64,000 nucleotides of DNA, taken from the NCBI RefSeq assembly GCF_003402475.1, contig NZ_BFAB01000006.1, forward strand, positions 186,001-250,000, read 5' to 3'. This DNA comes from Mycobacterium sp. MFM001. Its GTDB lineage: Bacteria; Actinomycetota; Actinomycetes; Mycobacteriales; Mycobacteriaceae. How positions within the stretch are numbered: the first letter of the stretch is position 1; each line of letters starts with the position of its first letter. This document shows, in pieces, positions 38,354-47,108 of the stretch. The notes beneath the pieces are model-generated. The model made no database searches. It saw only the letters and a list, made by a program, of their open reading frames with translations, and had not been told where the DNA came from. Made by a program: the position numbers and the translations under genes.

Positions 38354-39823
38354 GTGACCGATCCCGCAAAGGGCCGGGGGGCCAAGGAGACGGGCAGCAG
38401 CGCAGATCCGCATGTCGTCGTCTTGTTCGGTGCCACAGGCGATTTAGCACGTCGTAAGCTGCTGCCCGGCCTATACCATCTGTCCTGTTCCAACCTCGCT
38501 CCGGAGATACGCATCGTCGGGACGTCGCTGGAGGATCTCGACAACGAGGCGTTTCGCACGCTGGCCGACAAGGCATGCCGGGAATTCGCCAGGCGCAAAG
38601 CTACCGACGAGCTGCTGGAGCAGTTCACCAAGAACCTGGTTTACGTGCCGCAGGAGGCAGGTCCGGACGGCCTGGCGAAAGCTGTGCGCGAGCAGCTCGA
38701 GACACTCGGCGCTAACGCCCGGCTGCTGCACTATTTGAGCGTGCCGCCCTCGGCCGCGATGGCCGTACTGGAAACGCTCTACAAGGCGGACCTGGTTGAG
38801 CATTCCCGGGTGATCATGGAGAAGCCGTTCGGCACCGACTTGCAGAGTGCGCAGGAGCTGAACGCGGAGATTCACAAGAGATTCGAGGAAGAACGGATCT
38901 TCCGGATCGACCATTTCCTCGGCAAGGAGCCCGCGCAGAACATCCTCGCGTTCCGCTTCGCGAACGGGTTGTTCGAGCCGATCTGGAACCGGAATTTCAT
39001 CGACCACATTCAGATCGACGTGCCGGAGAAGCTCACCCTTGAGGGGCGCGCGCAGTTTTACGAATCGACGGGCGCATTCCGGGACATGGTGGTCACCCAC
39101 CTGTTCCAAATTCTGGCGTTCGTCGCGATGGAACCGCCCACCGCGCTGGCACCGCTCGCGATTACCGACGAGAAGAATAAGGTCTTCCGCTCGATGCGCC
39201 CGCTGGATCCCAACGATGTGGTGCGCGGGCAGTACAAGGGCTATCTGGACGAACCCGGGGTGTCGTCCGAGTCCGACAACGAGACGTTCATCGCGCTCAA
39301 ATGTGAGATCGACAACTGGCGCTGGGCTGGCGTTCCGTTCTATCTGCGCACCGGAAAGGCCATGGCGGAGGGACAGCGGATCATCTCGATCGCATTCCAC
39401 GAGCCGCCGAAGAGCATGTTCCCGCCGGGATCCGGTGTGGGACAACATGGTCCGGATCATTTGACGTTCGACCTGGCCGACGTGGCGAAGATGTCGCTGT
39501 CGTTCTACGGCAAGCGGCCCGGCCCGGGAATGAAGCTGGACAAACTGAGCCTGCAGTTCGCGATGCAAGAGACCGGCCACGCCCAGGAGGTGCTCGAGGC
39601 CTACGAGCGGCTGATCCTCGACGCCATGCGCGGCGACCGGACGCTGTACACCACCGCGGAGGGCATCGAGCGACTGTGGGAAGTGTCAGCGCCGTTGTTG
39701 GACGATCCGCCGCCGGTGCGCAGTTACGACATCGGCTCCTGGGGACCCAATTCGATCCACCAGCTGATCGCGCCCCGGGCATGGCGGCTGCCCTTCGAAC
39801 GGGTCTGGCGCGGCAAAGACTAA
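38354..39823 (+). CDS. zwf: Glucose-6-phosphate 1-dehydrogenase, second paralogue
   Basis: The 489-residue enzyme has [20 protein letters not shown] at the N-terminus and the active-site [20 protein letters not shown], with Tyr replaced by Phe relative to the operon copy (RIDHYLGKE). It is clearly divergent from the OpcA-linked enzyme at 13002-14555, being closer to the type of Rv1121 (zwf1). It starts at GTG 38354 with AAAGGGC-type sequence downstream rather than a clear Shine-Dalgarno, 49 bases after sufT. It is followed by a strong hairpin. No OpcA gene accompanies it, so it may work alone or with different cofactor preference. Confidence 0.94.
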   Translation: MTDPAKGRGAKETGSSADPHVVVLFGATGDLARRKLLPGLYHLSCSNLAPEIRIVGTSLEDLDNEAFRTLADKACREFARRKATDELLEQFTKNLVYVPQEAGPDGLAKAVREQLETLGANARLLHYLSVPPSAAMAVLETLYKADLVEHSRVIMEKPFGTDLQSAQELNAEIHKRFEEERIFRIDHFLGKEPAQNILAFRFANGLFEPIWNRNFIDHIQIDVPEKLTLEGRAQFYESTGAFRDMVVTHLFQILAFVAMEPPTALAPLAITDEKNKVFRSMRPLDPNDVVRGQYKGYLDEPGVSSESDNETFIALKCEIDNWRWAGVPFYLRTGKAMAEGQRIISIAFHEPPKSMFPPGSGVGQHGPDHLTFDLADVAKMSLSFYGKRPGPGMKLDKLSLQFAMQETGHAQEVLEAYERLILDAMRGDRTLYTTAEGIERLWEVSAPLLDDPPPVRSYDIGSWGPNSIHQLIAPRAWRLPFERVWRGKD

Positions 39824-39826
39824 GGC

Positions 39827-39884
39827 CGAGCAGACGCAGAATCGCATGCCGCCCCGGCATTTCGCGCGATTCTGCGTCTGCTCG
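39827..39884. terminator. Perfect 19-bp stem, bidirectional terminator
   Basis: CGAGCAGACGCAGAATCGC (39827-39845) and its exact complement at 39866-39884 enclose a 20-base loop. It lies between the convergent zwf (stop 39823) and trehalase (stop 39888) genes and fills the whole gap. There is no U-tract, as is common in mycobacteria. The GAGCAGACGC...GCGTCTGCTC sequence looks like a dispersed mycobacterial intergenic palindrome. Confidence 0.8.
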
Positions 39885-39887
39885 CCA

Positions 39888-41891
39888 TCAATAGGCGGGC
39901 TGGAATTCGCCCGCGGAGATCATCTCCTGCTCCGCGCGGATGATGTGTACGACGGCGTTGATCAGCGCCAGGTGGGTGAACGCCTGCGGGAAGTTGCCCA
40001 GATGACGCCCTGTGCGGGTGTCGATTTCCTCGGCGTAGAGCTTGAGTGGGCTGGCGAATGCCAGCAGCCGTTCGCAGAGCTGCTTGGCCCGGGTGAGTTC
40101 GCCGATCTCGACCAACGCGGACACCAGCCAGAACGAGCAGATCGTGAACGTGCCTTCCTCGCCGACGAGTCCGTCGTCGGTCTCTTCGACCTTGTAGCGC
40201 AACACCAACCCGTCGACGGTCAGTTCGTCGGCGATTGCGAGCACGGTGGCCCGCACGCGCGGATCATCCGCTGGTAGGAACCGGAGTATCGGAATCATCA
40301 ACGCCGACGCGTCGAGTGCGGGATCACCGTATCGCTGGGTGAACACGCCGCGCTCGTCGACGCCGTGCGTCAGCACGTCGGCCTTGATCTCGTCGGCGAT
40401 GCTGCTCCACTTCGTGGCGTACTCCTTCTCGTTGTGCATCGCGGCCAGCTTCGCGCCGCGGTCCAGCGCCGCCCAGCAGAACACCTTGGAGGACACGAAG
40501 TGCTGCGGTTCGCCGCGCACTTCCCAGATCCCGCGGTCGGGGAGCCGCCAGTTTTCGATCGCTTCCTCGACTTGCCTTTTGAGGATCGGCCACAGCCGTT
40601 CCGGCACGTGCGCGCGCGGCCGCACATGCAGATACACCGAGTCGAGCATGGTGCCCCAGACGTCGTGCTGGCGCTGGTTGTAGGCGCCGTTGCCGATTCG
40701 CACCGGCCGCGCGCCGTCGTACCCGGACAGGTGGGGGAGTTCCTCCTCGGTGAGCGTTTTTTCACCGCCCACGCCGTACATCACTTGCAGTGTCTGCGCG
40801 TTGCCGTCTTCGTCGACCGCGGCGTCCGACAGGAAATGGAAGAAGTTGTTGGCTTCCCGGTCCAGGCCGAGCGAATGCAAGCCCCACAGGGCGAACGTCG
40901 AGTCCCGCACCCACGCGTAGCGGTAGTCCCAATTCCGCACGCCCCCAGGCGTTTCCGGCAGCGACGTGGTCGCTGCGGCCATCAGCGCACCGGTCGGGGC
41001 ATAGGTCAGGCCCTTCAACGCCAGCGCGCTCTGCTGCAGGTAACCACGCCACGGGTGATCCGGGAACTTGCCGATGGTGATCCACTGCCGCCAGCATTCG
41101 GAGGTCTGCCACATCTTCTTGGCCGCCTCCTCCTGCGTTCGCGGAGCCGGCAGCGGCGACCACGACAGCGCGACGAAGGCCTCGTCGCCCTCGACCATCC
41201 GGGTGCGGGCATTGGCCTCCGGGCCTTCGATGCCGAGCCGCAGATTGGTGGTGAGTTTGAGCGTGGGATAGGAATCGTCAAGGCCGCCCGCGCATGTCGC
41301 CGTCGCCTCCTCGTACACCTGCCCGGTGTAGGCCCACTTGGCTTCGTTGCGGTGGTAACCGAAGGCCGGCTCGCAGCTCACCTCGACTTCGACAGTTCCG
41401 CTCACGCACTTGATCACTCGCAGCAGGATGTGCTCGGCGTCCCAGTCGGTCGGGGCGCGCCGATGCGTCTTGGACCGCTTGTCGGTGTTGTGCCAGGCGC
41501 CCATGACCAACGCGTCGTGCACGGTCAGCCACCCCGTCTCGGTCTGCCACGTCGTCTCCACGATCAGGCCACCGGGGCGGTACACTCGCAGCGACGGAAC
41601 GTTCTGGCCGTACGGGCCGACCCGGAAATGGCCGGCGCTGCGGTCGAGAATGGCGCCGAACACACTCGGCGAATCCGGCCGCGGCAGACACATCCACTCG
41701 ACGGCGCCGTTCGGGGCGATCAGACAGGTGTTCTCGCAATCGGACAGAAATGCGTACTCGTCGATCGGCGGGAACGGACTGCGGGTCGAATTCGCGACGT
41801 CCAGCGCGCCCGGCTCGTCGTTCGGGTGGAAGTCGATGCGTTTCTTGTCGGCCTTCGGGTGCTTCGGCGCCGACTTCGTGGTGCTGCCCAT
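39888..41891 (-). CDS. GH15 family glycoside hydrolase, probable alpha,alpha-trehalase
   Basis: The 667-residue protein has an N-terminal beta-sandwich (FPPIDEYAFLSDCENTCLIA, DSPSVFGAILDRSAGHFRVG) and a C-terminal (alpha/alpha)6 barrel with NWDYRYAWVRDSTFALW, the GH15 signature. Glu residues expected as catalytic acid/base lie in DRGIWEVRGEP and VGEEGTFTICSFWL. It closely resembles the mycobacterial phosphate-dependent trehalase of about 668 residues, which splits trehalose into two glucose. ATG 41891 (MGSTTKSAPKHPKADKKRID) is chosen; the frame further upstream has no homology. Convergent to zwf, it could feed glucose towards the pentose-phosphate pathway. Confidence 0.88.
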   Translation of the reverse strand: MGSTTKSAPKHPKADKKRIDFHPNDEPGALDVANSTRSPFPPIDEYAFLSDCENTCLIAPNGAVEWMCLPRPDSPSVFGAILDRSAGHFRVGPYGQNVPSLRVYRPGGLIVETTWQTETGWLTVHDALVMGAWHNTDKRSKTHRRAPTDWDAEHILLRVIKCVSGTVEVEVSCEPAFGYHRNEAKWAYTGQVYEEATATCAGGLDDSYPTLKLTTNLRLGIEGPEANARTRMVEGDEAFVALSWSPLPAPRTQEEAAKKMWQTSECWRQWITIGKFPDHPWRGYLQQSALALKGLTYAPTGALMAAATTSLPETPGGVRNWDYRYAWVRDSTFALWGLHSLGLDREANNFFHFLSDAAVDEDGNAQTLQVMYGVGGEKTLTEEELPHLSGYDGARPVRIGNGAYNQRQHDVWGTMLDSVYLHVRPRAHVPERLWPILKRQVEEAIENWRLPDRGIWEVRGEPQHFVSSKVFCWAALDRGAKLAAMHNEKEYATKWSSIADEIKADVLTHGVDERGVFTQRYGDPALDASALMIPILRFLPADDPRVRATVLAIADELTVDGLVLRYKVEETDDGLVGEEGTFTICSFWLVSALVEIGELTRAKQLCERLLAFASPLKLYAEEIDTRTGRHLGNFPQAFTHLALINAVVHIIRAEQEMISAGEFQPAY

Positions 41892-41971
41892 CTGCACATC
41901 ATCGTCCGCCGAGCCTGGCCTGTCTGCGAATTCGGGCGTCTGACCTGCGCAGACTGTTGGGCACAGGTCTA

Positions 41972-42709
41972 TTAGCGCCAGGGCAGGTCGCTGCCCGCGC
42001 CGCGCCAACGCGACGGCGGGATCATCGGCGCGCCAAGCAGTCCGGACGCCTCGACGTGCTTGAGAGCGGCGTCGAGATGCCGGCGCATCCGGTGTTCGGC
42101 GCGACGGGGGTCGTTGTCGCTGATCGCTTTGGCGATCGCGCGATGTGACTTGGCGGCTTCGTCGCGGTCGAATTGAGTGATGTCCTGCTCGGCAGCAGCC
42201 CAGCGGACAGCCTGCTCGACGGCAGCCAAAACCGTTGTCAGCAAAGGGTTTCCACTCGCCCGCACCAGCAGCTCGTGAAATTCGTGATAGCCGGTGCCGT
42301 CCGGGGCGATACCGCGGTCGGCGACGGCGGTGAGCGCGGCCCGTTCGTCGGGGGAGGCGTACTCGGCGACGTGTGCCGCGGCGGCCGGCTCGAGCATCTT
42401 GCGGAATGCCAGCAAGTCACCCCACGTCGCGCCGGTGAGGGTGAGCAGCTGCACCAGCGAGCGGGCGACCCGCTCGGGTTCGGGATGGCGGATGCGCACA
42501 CCGCTGCGGCCCTGGCTGGTGGCGGTGAGCCCCTCAGCGTCGAGCAGCCGCAGGGCCATGCGGACGGTTTCGCGGCTGGCTCCCAGCTGGCTGACCAGCT
42601 CGGCTTCCGGCGGCAGGGAGTCGCCGGGGGCCAGCTCGCCGGACAGGATGCGGCGACGCAGGGTAGCGGCGACCAGGTCGGGTGCGCGGGAGGCCTTGGC
42701 TGTGGTCAC
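41972..42709 (-). CDS. GntR/FadR-family transcriptional regulator
   Basis: The 245-residue protein has an N-terminal winged HTH (ILSGELAPGDSLPPEAELVS, QLGASRETVRMALRLLDAEG) and a C-terminal FCD domain with metal-ligand-type histidines (YHEFHELLVRASGN and HRAIAKAISDNDPRRAEHRM). FCD regulators usually bind carboxylates or fatty-acid derivatives. It is divergent from the carotenoid oxygenase/acyl-CoA dehydrogenase pair with 23 bases between start codons, and a perfect palindrome lies in that gap, so it most likely represses both itself and that operon. GTG 42709 start. Confidence 0.92.
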   Translation of the reverse strand: MTTAKASRAPDLVAATLRRRILSGELAPGDSLPPEAELVSQLGASRETVRMALRLLDAEGLTATSQGRSGVRIRHPEPERVARSLVQLLTLTGATWGDLLAFRKMLEPAAAAHVAEYASPDERAALTAVADRGIAPDGTGYHEFHELLVRASGNPLLTTVLAAVEQAVRWAAAEQDITQFDRDEAAKSHRAIAKAISDNDPRRAEHRMRRHLDAALKHVEASGLLGAPMIPPSRWRGAGSDLPWR

Positions 42710-42712
42710 GCA

Positions 42713-42728
42713 ACTTAGTATACTAAGT
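42713..42728. promoter_or_regulatory. Palindromic operator, gntR/carotenoid oxygenase
   Basis: ACTTAGTATACTAAGT is a perfect 16-bp palindrome placed 4 bases upstream of both start codons of the divergent genes. GntR/FadR operators are short AT-rich palindromes of this kind, often with TNGTNNNACNA cores; here TAGTATACTA fits that form. With so little room, transcripts of both genes must be leaderless or begin inside the palindrome, so binding would block both. Confidence 0.75.
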
Positions 42729-42732
42729 CGCC

Positions 42733-44220
42733 ATGGTCATGGTGCCCGACGCCGCGGTGCTTCGCGGCGCGTTTCGGCCGATGCGATTCGAGGCGACCGT
42801 CGAGGACTGCGTGGTGACCTCCGGCGAGATCCCCGCCGACCTGTGCGGCGGCTTCTATCGGGTCGGGCCGACGTTCAAACGGCCCACCAAGCAGGGCGGC
42901 AACGGCCTGCTGGCGATGGACGGCATGGTGCAGGGCCTGACGTTCGACGGCGGTCGCGCCGATTTCCGCAACCGTTGGGTCCGTACACCCAAGTACTTGC
43001 TGGAGCAGCGGCACGGCCGCGGGATGTTCTGCTGGACCGACGGCGAGTGGACCGACTGGCGCAACATCGGCTTCGGCGCCGCGGTCCCCGACGAGTACAC
43101 CCGCGGAATTCCGCAGGGCACCAACAACATCAACTGCTTTCCGTTCGGCGGCGAAATCCTCGCGTCGGGCGAACAGGGCAGCCCGCCCGTCGCGCTGGAT
43201 CCGATCACGCTCGAAACCCGCGGGATCGTGCCGTGGTCGCCGCAGCTGTCCCGCGGCATCTTCGAGCAGGCCGGCTATGGCGATGCCGCGTTCACCGCAC
43301 ATCCGAAGTGGGACAACGGCACCTTGTACGGCTGGGCCTACAGCAACCGCAAACCGTACGTCACCGTGCACGTGGTGCGGGCCGACGGCACGGTGGTTTC
43401 CCGTGAGCTGTGGGACGCGCCGTATTCCTCCGAAGTCCACGACATGTGGCTCACACCGGAGTGGATGGTGTTGCCGTTTCAGGGTTTCGTGTTCGACCCA
43501 GACCGGATCGAGCGCGGGCTGCCGGTGCACGGCTGGAACCCCGAACTGCCGACCATGCTGGCGCTGGTGCCCCGCGACGACGTCGAGCACGGCGAAATCC
43601 GCTGGATCACTGCCGAAATCGAGCCGCAGTACATGATGCACACGCTGGCCGCCGACGTCACCGACAACACCCTGACCCTCGACGCGCCGGTCTTCCAGCG
43701 GCCACCGTTCCCGCTCGACGTCGACCGATTCGAGGGCGAGGACGTCTCGTTGTTCTTCAATTTGGCACGCAGCACGCTCGGCCGCTGGACGGTGGACTTG
43801 TCCACCGGCAGCGTCAAATCCGAGCTGCTCGATGACCGCCCCTGCGAGCTGCCCAAGGTCGACGAACGCTTCTACGGGCGCGGGCATCGATGGGGATACC
43901 TGATCGGTGGCGACGCCAAGGGCAACGGCATGCGCATGCACAGCCTGGTGGTGCGCGACCTGCACAGCGGCGACGAGCAGGAGTACCGGCTGCGCCACGA
44001 GCGCCCGGCCGTCGTGATGGAGCCGACCTTCGTGCCCCGCACACCCGATGCGCCGGAGGGCGACGGCTACTTGATGGTGCCGGTGTCCCGGTGGACCGAA
44101 AACCTCGGCGAATACGTCATTTTCGACACTGACGACATCACCGCCGGACCCGTGTGCCGCATCGAGATACCGTTCCTGCTGGGTTTCACCCCACACGGCC
44201 ATTGGATGGATTTCCGGTGA
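42733..44220 (+). CDS. Carotenoid oxygenase (RPE65/CCD family)
   Basis: The 495-residue protein is a seven-bladed beta-propeller dioxygenase of the carotenoid cleavage family. The four iron-binding histidines are expected in FTAHPKWD, SSEVHDMWLT, QYMMHTLA and FTPHGHWMDF, all present. GGFYRVGPTFKRP at the start and the EPTFVPRTPDAPEGDGYLMV stretch are typical. Substrates in bacteria range from carotenoids to lignin-derived stilbenes and cannot be told from the sequence. It has a coupled acyl-CoA dehydrogenase downstream (4-base overlap) and a divergent GntR regulator. ATG 42733 or ATG 42739 may be used. Confidence 0.92.
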   Translation: MVMVPDAAVLRGAFRPMRFEATVEDCVVTSGEIPADLCGGFYRVGPTFKRPTKQGGNGLLAMDGMVQGLTFDGGRADFRNRWVRTPKYLLEQRHGRGMFCWTDGEWTDWRNIGFGAAVPDEYTRGIPQGTNNINCFPFGGEILASGEQGSPPVALDPITLETRGIVPWSPQLSRGIFEQAGYGDAAFTAHPKWDNGTLYGWAYSNRKPYVTVHVVRADGTVVSRELWDAPYSSEVHDMWLTPEWMVLPFQGFVFDPDRIERGLPVHGWNPELPTMLALVPRDDVEHGEIRWITAEIEPQYMMHTLAADVTDNTLTLDAPVFQRPPFPLDVDRFEGEDVSLFFNLARSTLGRWTVDLSTGSVKSELLDDRPCELPKVDERFYGRGHRWGYLIGGDAKGNGMRMHSLVVRDLHSGDEQEYRLRHERPAVVMEPTFVPRTPDAPEGDGYLMVPVSRWTENLGEYVIFDTDDITAGPVCRIEIPFLLGFTPHGHWMDFR

Positions 44221-45365
44221 CGCTCAACGCTTTCGAAGAGCAGGAGTTACGGGCGTCGGTGCATGGCATCGTGGCCGGCTTCGGCAATGACTACTTCACC
44301 CACTGCAGCGAAACCCTGCAGCATCCCACCGAGCTGTGGGACGCGCTGGCCGCCGGCGGATTCGTCGGCGTGAACCTGCCCGAGGAATACGGCGGCGGCG
44401 GAATGGGACTGTCCGCCATGAACATCGTCGCCGAGGAAGCCGCCGCCGCGGGCTGCCCGCAGATCATGCTGATGATCTCGCCGGGCATCGTCGGCAGCCT
44501 GCTGGCCAGGCACGCCACCGACGAGCAGAAGCGGCAGTGGCTGGCGCCGATGGCCGCCGGGAGCGTCAAGATCGCATTTGCGATCACCGAACCCGACGCC
44601 GGCTCCAACTCCCATCAGCTGGCCACCACCGCCCACCGCGACGGCGACAAGTACTACATCAGCGGGCAGAAGACCTTCATCACCGCCGCCGACCAGGCCG
44701 ACGCGCTGCTCGTCGTCACCCGCACCGGCACCGACCCGCGCGGCCGCGCACAGCTGTCGTTGTTCTTGGTCGACCGCGACACACCGGGCATCGATATGCA
44801 CCGCATCCCAATGACTTTCGAGATCACCGACAAGTCGTTCACGGTATTCTTCGACAACGTGGCCGTGCCGGCCGACCGGCTCGTCGGCGGTGAGGGCAAC
44901 GGTCTGCGCGTCGCATTCGACGGCATGAACCCCGAACGGGTGATCATCGCGGCGATCTGCAACGGCGTCAGCCGCTACGCACTGGACAAGGCGGTGGCCT
45001 ACGCCCGCGAACGCCAGGTGTGGCAGGTGCCGATCGGCGCGCATCAGGGCGTCGCACATCCGTTGGCGGAAGCCAAGATTGCGCTGGAGTCGGCCCGGCT
45101 GATGACGCGCCACGCCGCCGAGAGCTACGACGCCGGAACCGACGCGGGGGAGGCCAGCAACATGGCCAAATTCCTGGCCGCCGACACGGCGATCCGCTGC
45201 GTCGACGCGGCCATCGAAGTGCACGGCGGCAGCGGATTCACCCGCGAGGTCGCGCTGGCCAACATGTACGAGTTCGTCCGGCTGTTCAAGACCGTGCCGA
45301 TCACCCGCGAGATGATCCTCAACCACGTCGCCCAGCACAGCCTCGGGCTGCCGCGGTCGTATTGA
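44217..45365 (+). CDS. Acyl-CoA dehydrogenase
   Basis: The 382-residue flavoprotein has the FAD/substrate signature FAITEPDAGSNSHQLATTA and the C-terminal DAAIEVHGGSGFTREVALAN with catalytic-base context, matching the acyl-CoA dehydrogenase family of typical length. GTG 44217 (MTLNAFEEQELRASVHGIVA) overlaps the oxygenase stop (GTGA). The pairing with a carotenoid oxygenase suggests that aldehyde or acid products of cleavage are further degraded as CoA esters, an inference from context. A longer open frame upstream is inside the oxygenase gene and not real. Confidence 0.92.
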   Translation: MTLNAFEEQELRASVHGIVAGFGNDYFTHCSETLQHPTELWDALAAGGFVGVNLPEEYGGGGMGLSAMNIVAEEAAAAGCPQIMLMISPGIVGSLLARHATDEQKRQWLAPMAAGSVKIAFAITEPDAGSNSHQLATTAHRDGDKYYISGQKTFITAADQADALLVVTRTGTDPRGRAQLSLFLVDRDTPGIDMHRIPMTFEITDKSFTVFFDNVAVPADRLVGGEGNGLRVAFDGMNPERVIIAAICNGVSRYALDKAVAYARERQVWQVPIGAHQGVAHPLAEAKIALESARLMTRHAAESYDAGTDAGEASNMAKFLAADTAIRCVDAAIEVHGGSGFTREVALANMYEFVRLFKTVPITREMILNHVAQHSLGLPRSY

Positions 45366-45373
45366 CCGCGAAA

Positions 45374-45420
45374 CAGAAGCCTGGGTCGTGATTTTGTGCG
45401 CATCACAGCCCTGGCTTCTG
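45374..45420. terminator. Bidirectional hairpin after acyl-CoA dehydrogenase
   Basis: Arms 45374-45391 (CAGAAGCCTGGGTCGTGA) and 45403-45420 pair over 18 bases with three mismatches, around an 11-base loop that contains TTTTG. It sits between the acyl-CoA dehydrogenase stop (45365) and the convergent lipoprotein stop (45441). Confidence 0.65.
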
Positions 45421-45440
45421 GCTCGCGAGACGACCACTCG

Positions 45441-46178
45441 CTAATGGTGATGCCCGTGCGGCAGGCGGGGAATGTGGAAGTGGTGGTGTGGGCGGCCTAT
45501 CGCCGGGCACGGTTCGAGGTCGATGCTGTCCGCGTGCAGCACGCCGCCGTCCTTCGTGCCTTGCGCCGCCAGACACCTGCCGTTCTGTATCGCTTGCGCA
45601 TTGGTGACTGAATGCTTTTGGTACGTGGTCGAGTCGGTGACGGTCACATCGGTGTGCGCGGTCTTGCCCGCGGCGTCGGTGCTGTCGACGCCGATGGTGT
45701 TGCCCGTAACGCTTTTGACCGTCCCGGACACACCGGCGGGCGGTTGGCCCGTCGGGGGAGGGCAATTACCACCTTCGGATGGGCTGATGATCACTGACTG
45801 CGCCGAGACGGGCCCACCCGCAGCAGTGGGCTCGACGTCGACGCAGCTGCCTGGGGTGACGTCGGTCAGCTGAGCCGGACCCAGCTCGGTGATCATCGTC
45901 GTCGGCGTGTAGTCGACCGTTGCTGCCGTTCGGTCACGCTGCGTGAGCTGAATGGTGTCGCCCGATACCGATCGGACCATGCCTTCGACGTGGGCGTGAC
46001 CGACGGGAGGCGGCGGCTTGGAGGCGGAAGGCGTCGGGCTTGGTGTCGCGCTCGCCGAGGTGCTGGGTTTGCCTGCGTTTCCGTCATCGGAGCCGCCGCA
46101 TGCACCGACCGCCAGAGCGGCCATCGCGACGAGCGCGAGGGTCAGTCGATGTGTGGGCGCGGCCGTGGACCCCATCAC
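45441..46178 (-). CDS. DUF5666-type lipoprotein with His-rich C-terminus
   Basis: The 245-residue protein has a signal peptide (LTLALVAMAALAVGAC) ending in a lipobox with Cys27, so it should be lipid-anchored outside the membrane. A Ser/Thr/Pro linker follows (SASATPSPTPSASKPPPPV). Two related beta-rich units of about 60-70 residues come next (GHAHVEGMVRSVSGDTIQLT and AGVSGTVKSVTGNTIGVDST), resembling DUF5666 repeats. The protein ends RPHHHFHIPRLPHGHHH, eight histidines in 17 residues, which suggests metal binding. The function is unknown. ATG 46178 or 46175 may be the start. Confidence 0.8.
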   Translation of the reverse strand: MMGSTAAPTHRLTLALVAMAALAVGACGGSDDGNAGKPSTSASATPSPTPSASKPPPPVGHAHVEGMVRSVSGDTIQLTQRDRTAATVDYTPTTMITELGPAQLTDVTPGSCVDVEPTAAGGPVSAQSVIISPSEGGNCPPPTGQPPAGVSGTVKSVTGNTIGVDSTDAAGKTAHTDVTVTDSTTYQKHSVTNAQAIQNGRCLAAQGTKDGGVLHADSIDLEPCPAIGRPHHHFHIPRLPHGHHH

Positions 46179-46255
46179 ACCAGTGGAGCCCGCGATCCTG
46201 GCAATCGGCTATGAAGCCGCTGTGAGGCCCGATTCCGCCCGAATAGAGTGGGCCC

Positions 46256-47068
46256 ATGTTCTGGCTCTGCAGGACTTGTGGTGTGGAGCATGCGACCGCG
46301 TCGGGGGTCTGCGCGATCTGCGCCGACGAGCGGCAGTGGGTGCCCCGCGACGGTCAGCAGTGGGCGACGCTGGAGGAGCTTGCCGCCGAGGGGATGCGTT
46401 CCGAGGTCAGCGTGATCGAGGACGGCCTTGTCGGCGTCGGCAGCGCGCCGGCGTTCGGTATCGGGCAAGTGGGAAAGCTGGTGTGCACCAGCGGCGGCAA
46501 CGTGTTGTGGGATCCGTCCGGTTTTCTCGACGACGCCGCCGTGACGGCGATACAAGAACGCGGCCCGGTCGTCGGGATCGTCGCCAGTCATCCGCACATG
46601 TACGGCGCGCAGGTGGAGTGGAGCCACCGCCTCGGCGGGGTGCCGGTGTACGTCAACGCCGCCGACGCCCAATGGGTGATGCGCCCCGACCCGGTGATCC
46701 GGCAGTGGTCGGACACCCTGGAGCTGACGCCCTCGCTGTCGGTGGTGCGGGTCGGCGGGCATTTCCCCGGCAGCGCGGTCGCCTGCTGGCGCGACGGCGC
46801 CGACGGCCGCGGCGTGCTGCTGGTCGGCGACACCGTCTTCCCCAATCCCGACCGGCGCACGGTCGGCTTCCTGCGCAGCTACCCCAACCGGTTGCCGCTG
46901 TCGGCGGCGGTGGTGCTGCGGATGGCCGACACGCTGGCCGGGCTGCGGTTCGACCGCATCTACGGGCTGTTCACCAACTCCATCGACAGCGACGGCCAGG
47001 CCGCGGTGCGGCGATCGGCGGCGCGACACGCCGCCTGGGTCCGCGGCGACTACGACTACCTGACCTGA
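46256..47068 (+). CDS. Metallo-beta-lactamase-fold protein with N-terminal zinc ribbon
   Basis: The 270-residue protein starts with two CxxC pairs (LCRTCGVEHATASGVCAICA), a small zinc ribbon. The rest follows the metallo-beta-lactamase fold: GNVLWDPSGFLDD, VGIVASHPHMYG in place of the usual THxHxDH, VRVGGHFPGSAV with the third His, and LLVGDTVFPNPDRR with the bridging Asp. The first metal site lacks the canonical Asp-His pair, so activity may be altered. It stands alone, upstream of trxA by 40 bases. Substrate unknown. Confidence 0.75.
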   Translation: MFWLCRTCGVEHATASGVCAICADERQWVPRDGQQWATLEELAAEGMRSEVSVIEDGLVGVGSAPAFGIGQVGKLVCTSGGNVLWDPSGFLDDAAVTAIQERGPVVGIVASHPHMYGAQVEWSHRLGGVPVYVNAADAQWVMRPDPVIRQWSDTLELTPSLSVVRVGGHFPGSAVACWRDGADGRGVLLVGDTVFPNPDRRTVGFLRSYPNRLPLSAAVVLRMADTLAGLRFDRIYGLFTNSIDSDGQAAVRRSAARHAAWVRGDYDYLT

Positions 47069-47108
47069 CCCGCGGAACACCACGGCGGCCCGCGACGTTG
47101 GGCAAAGG

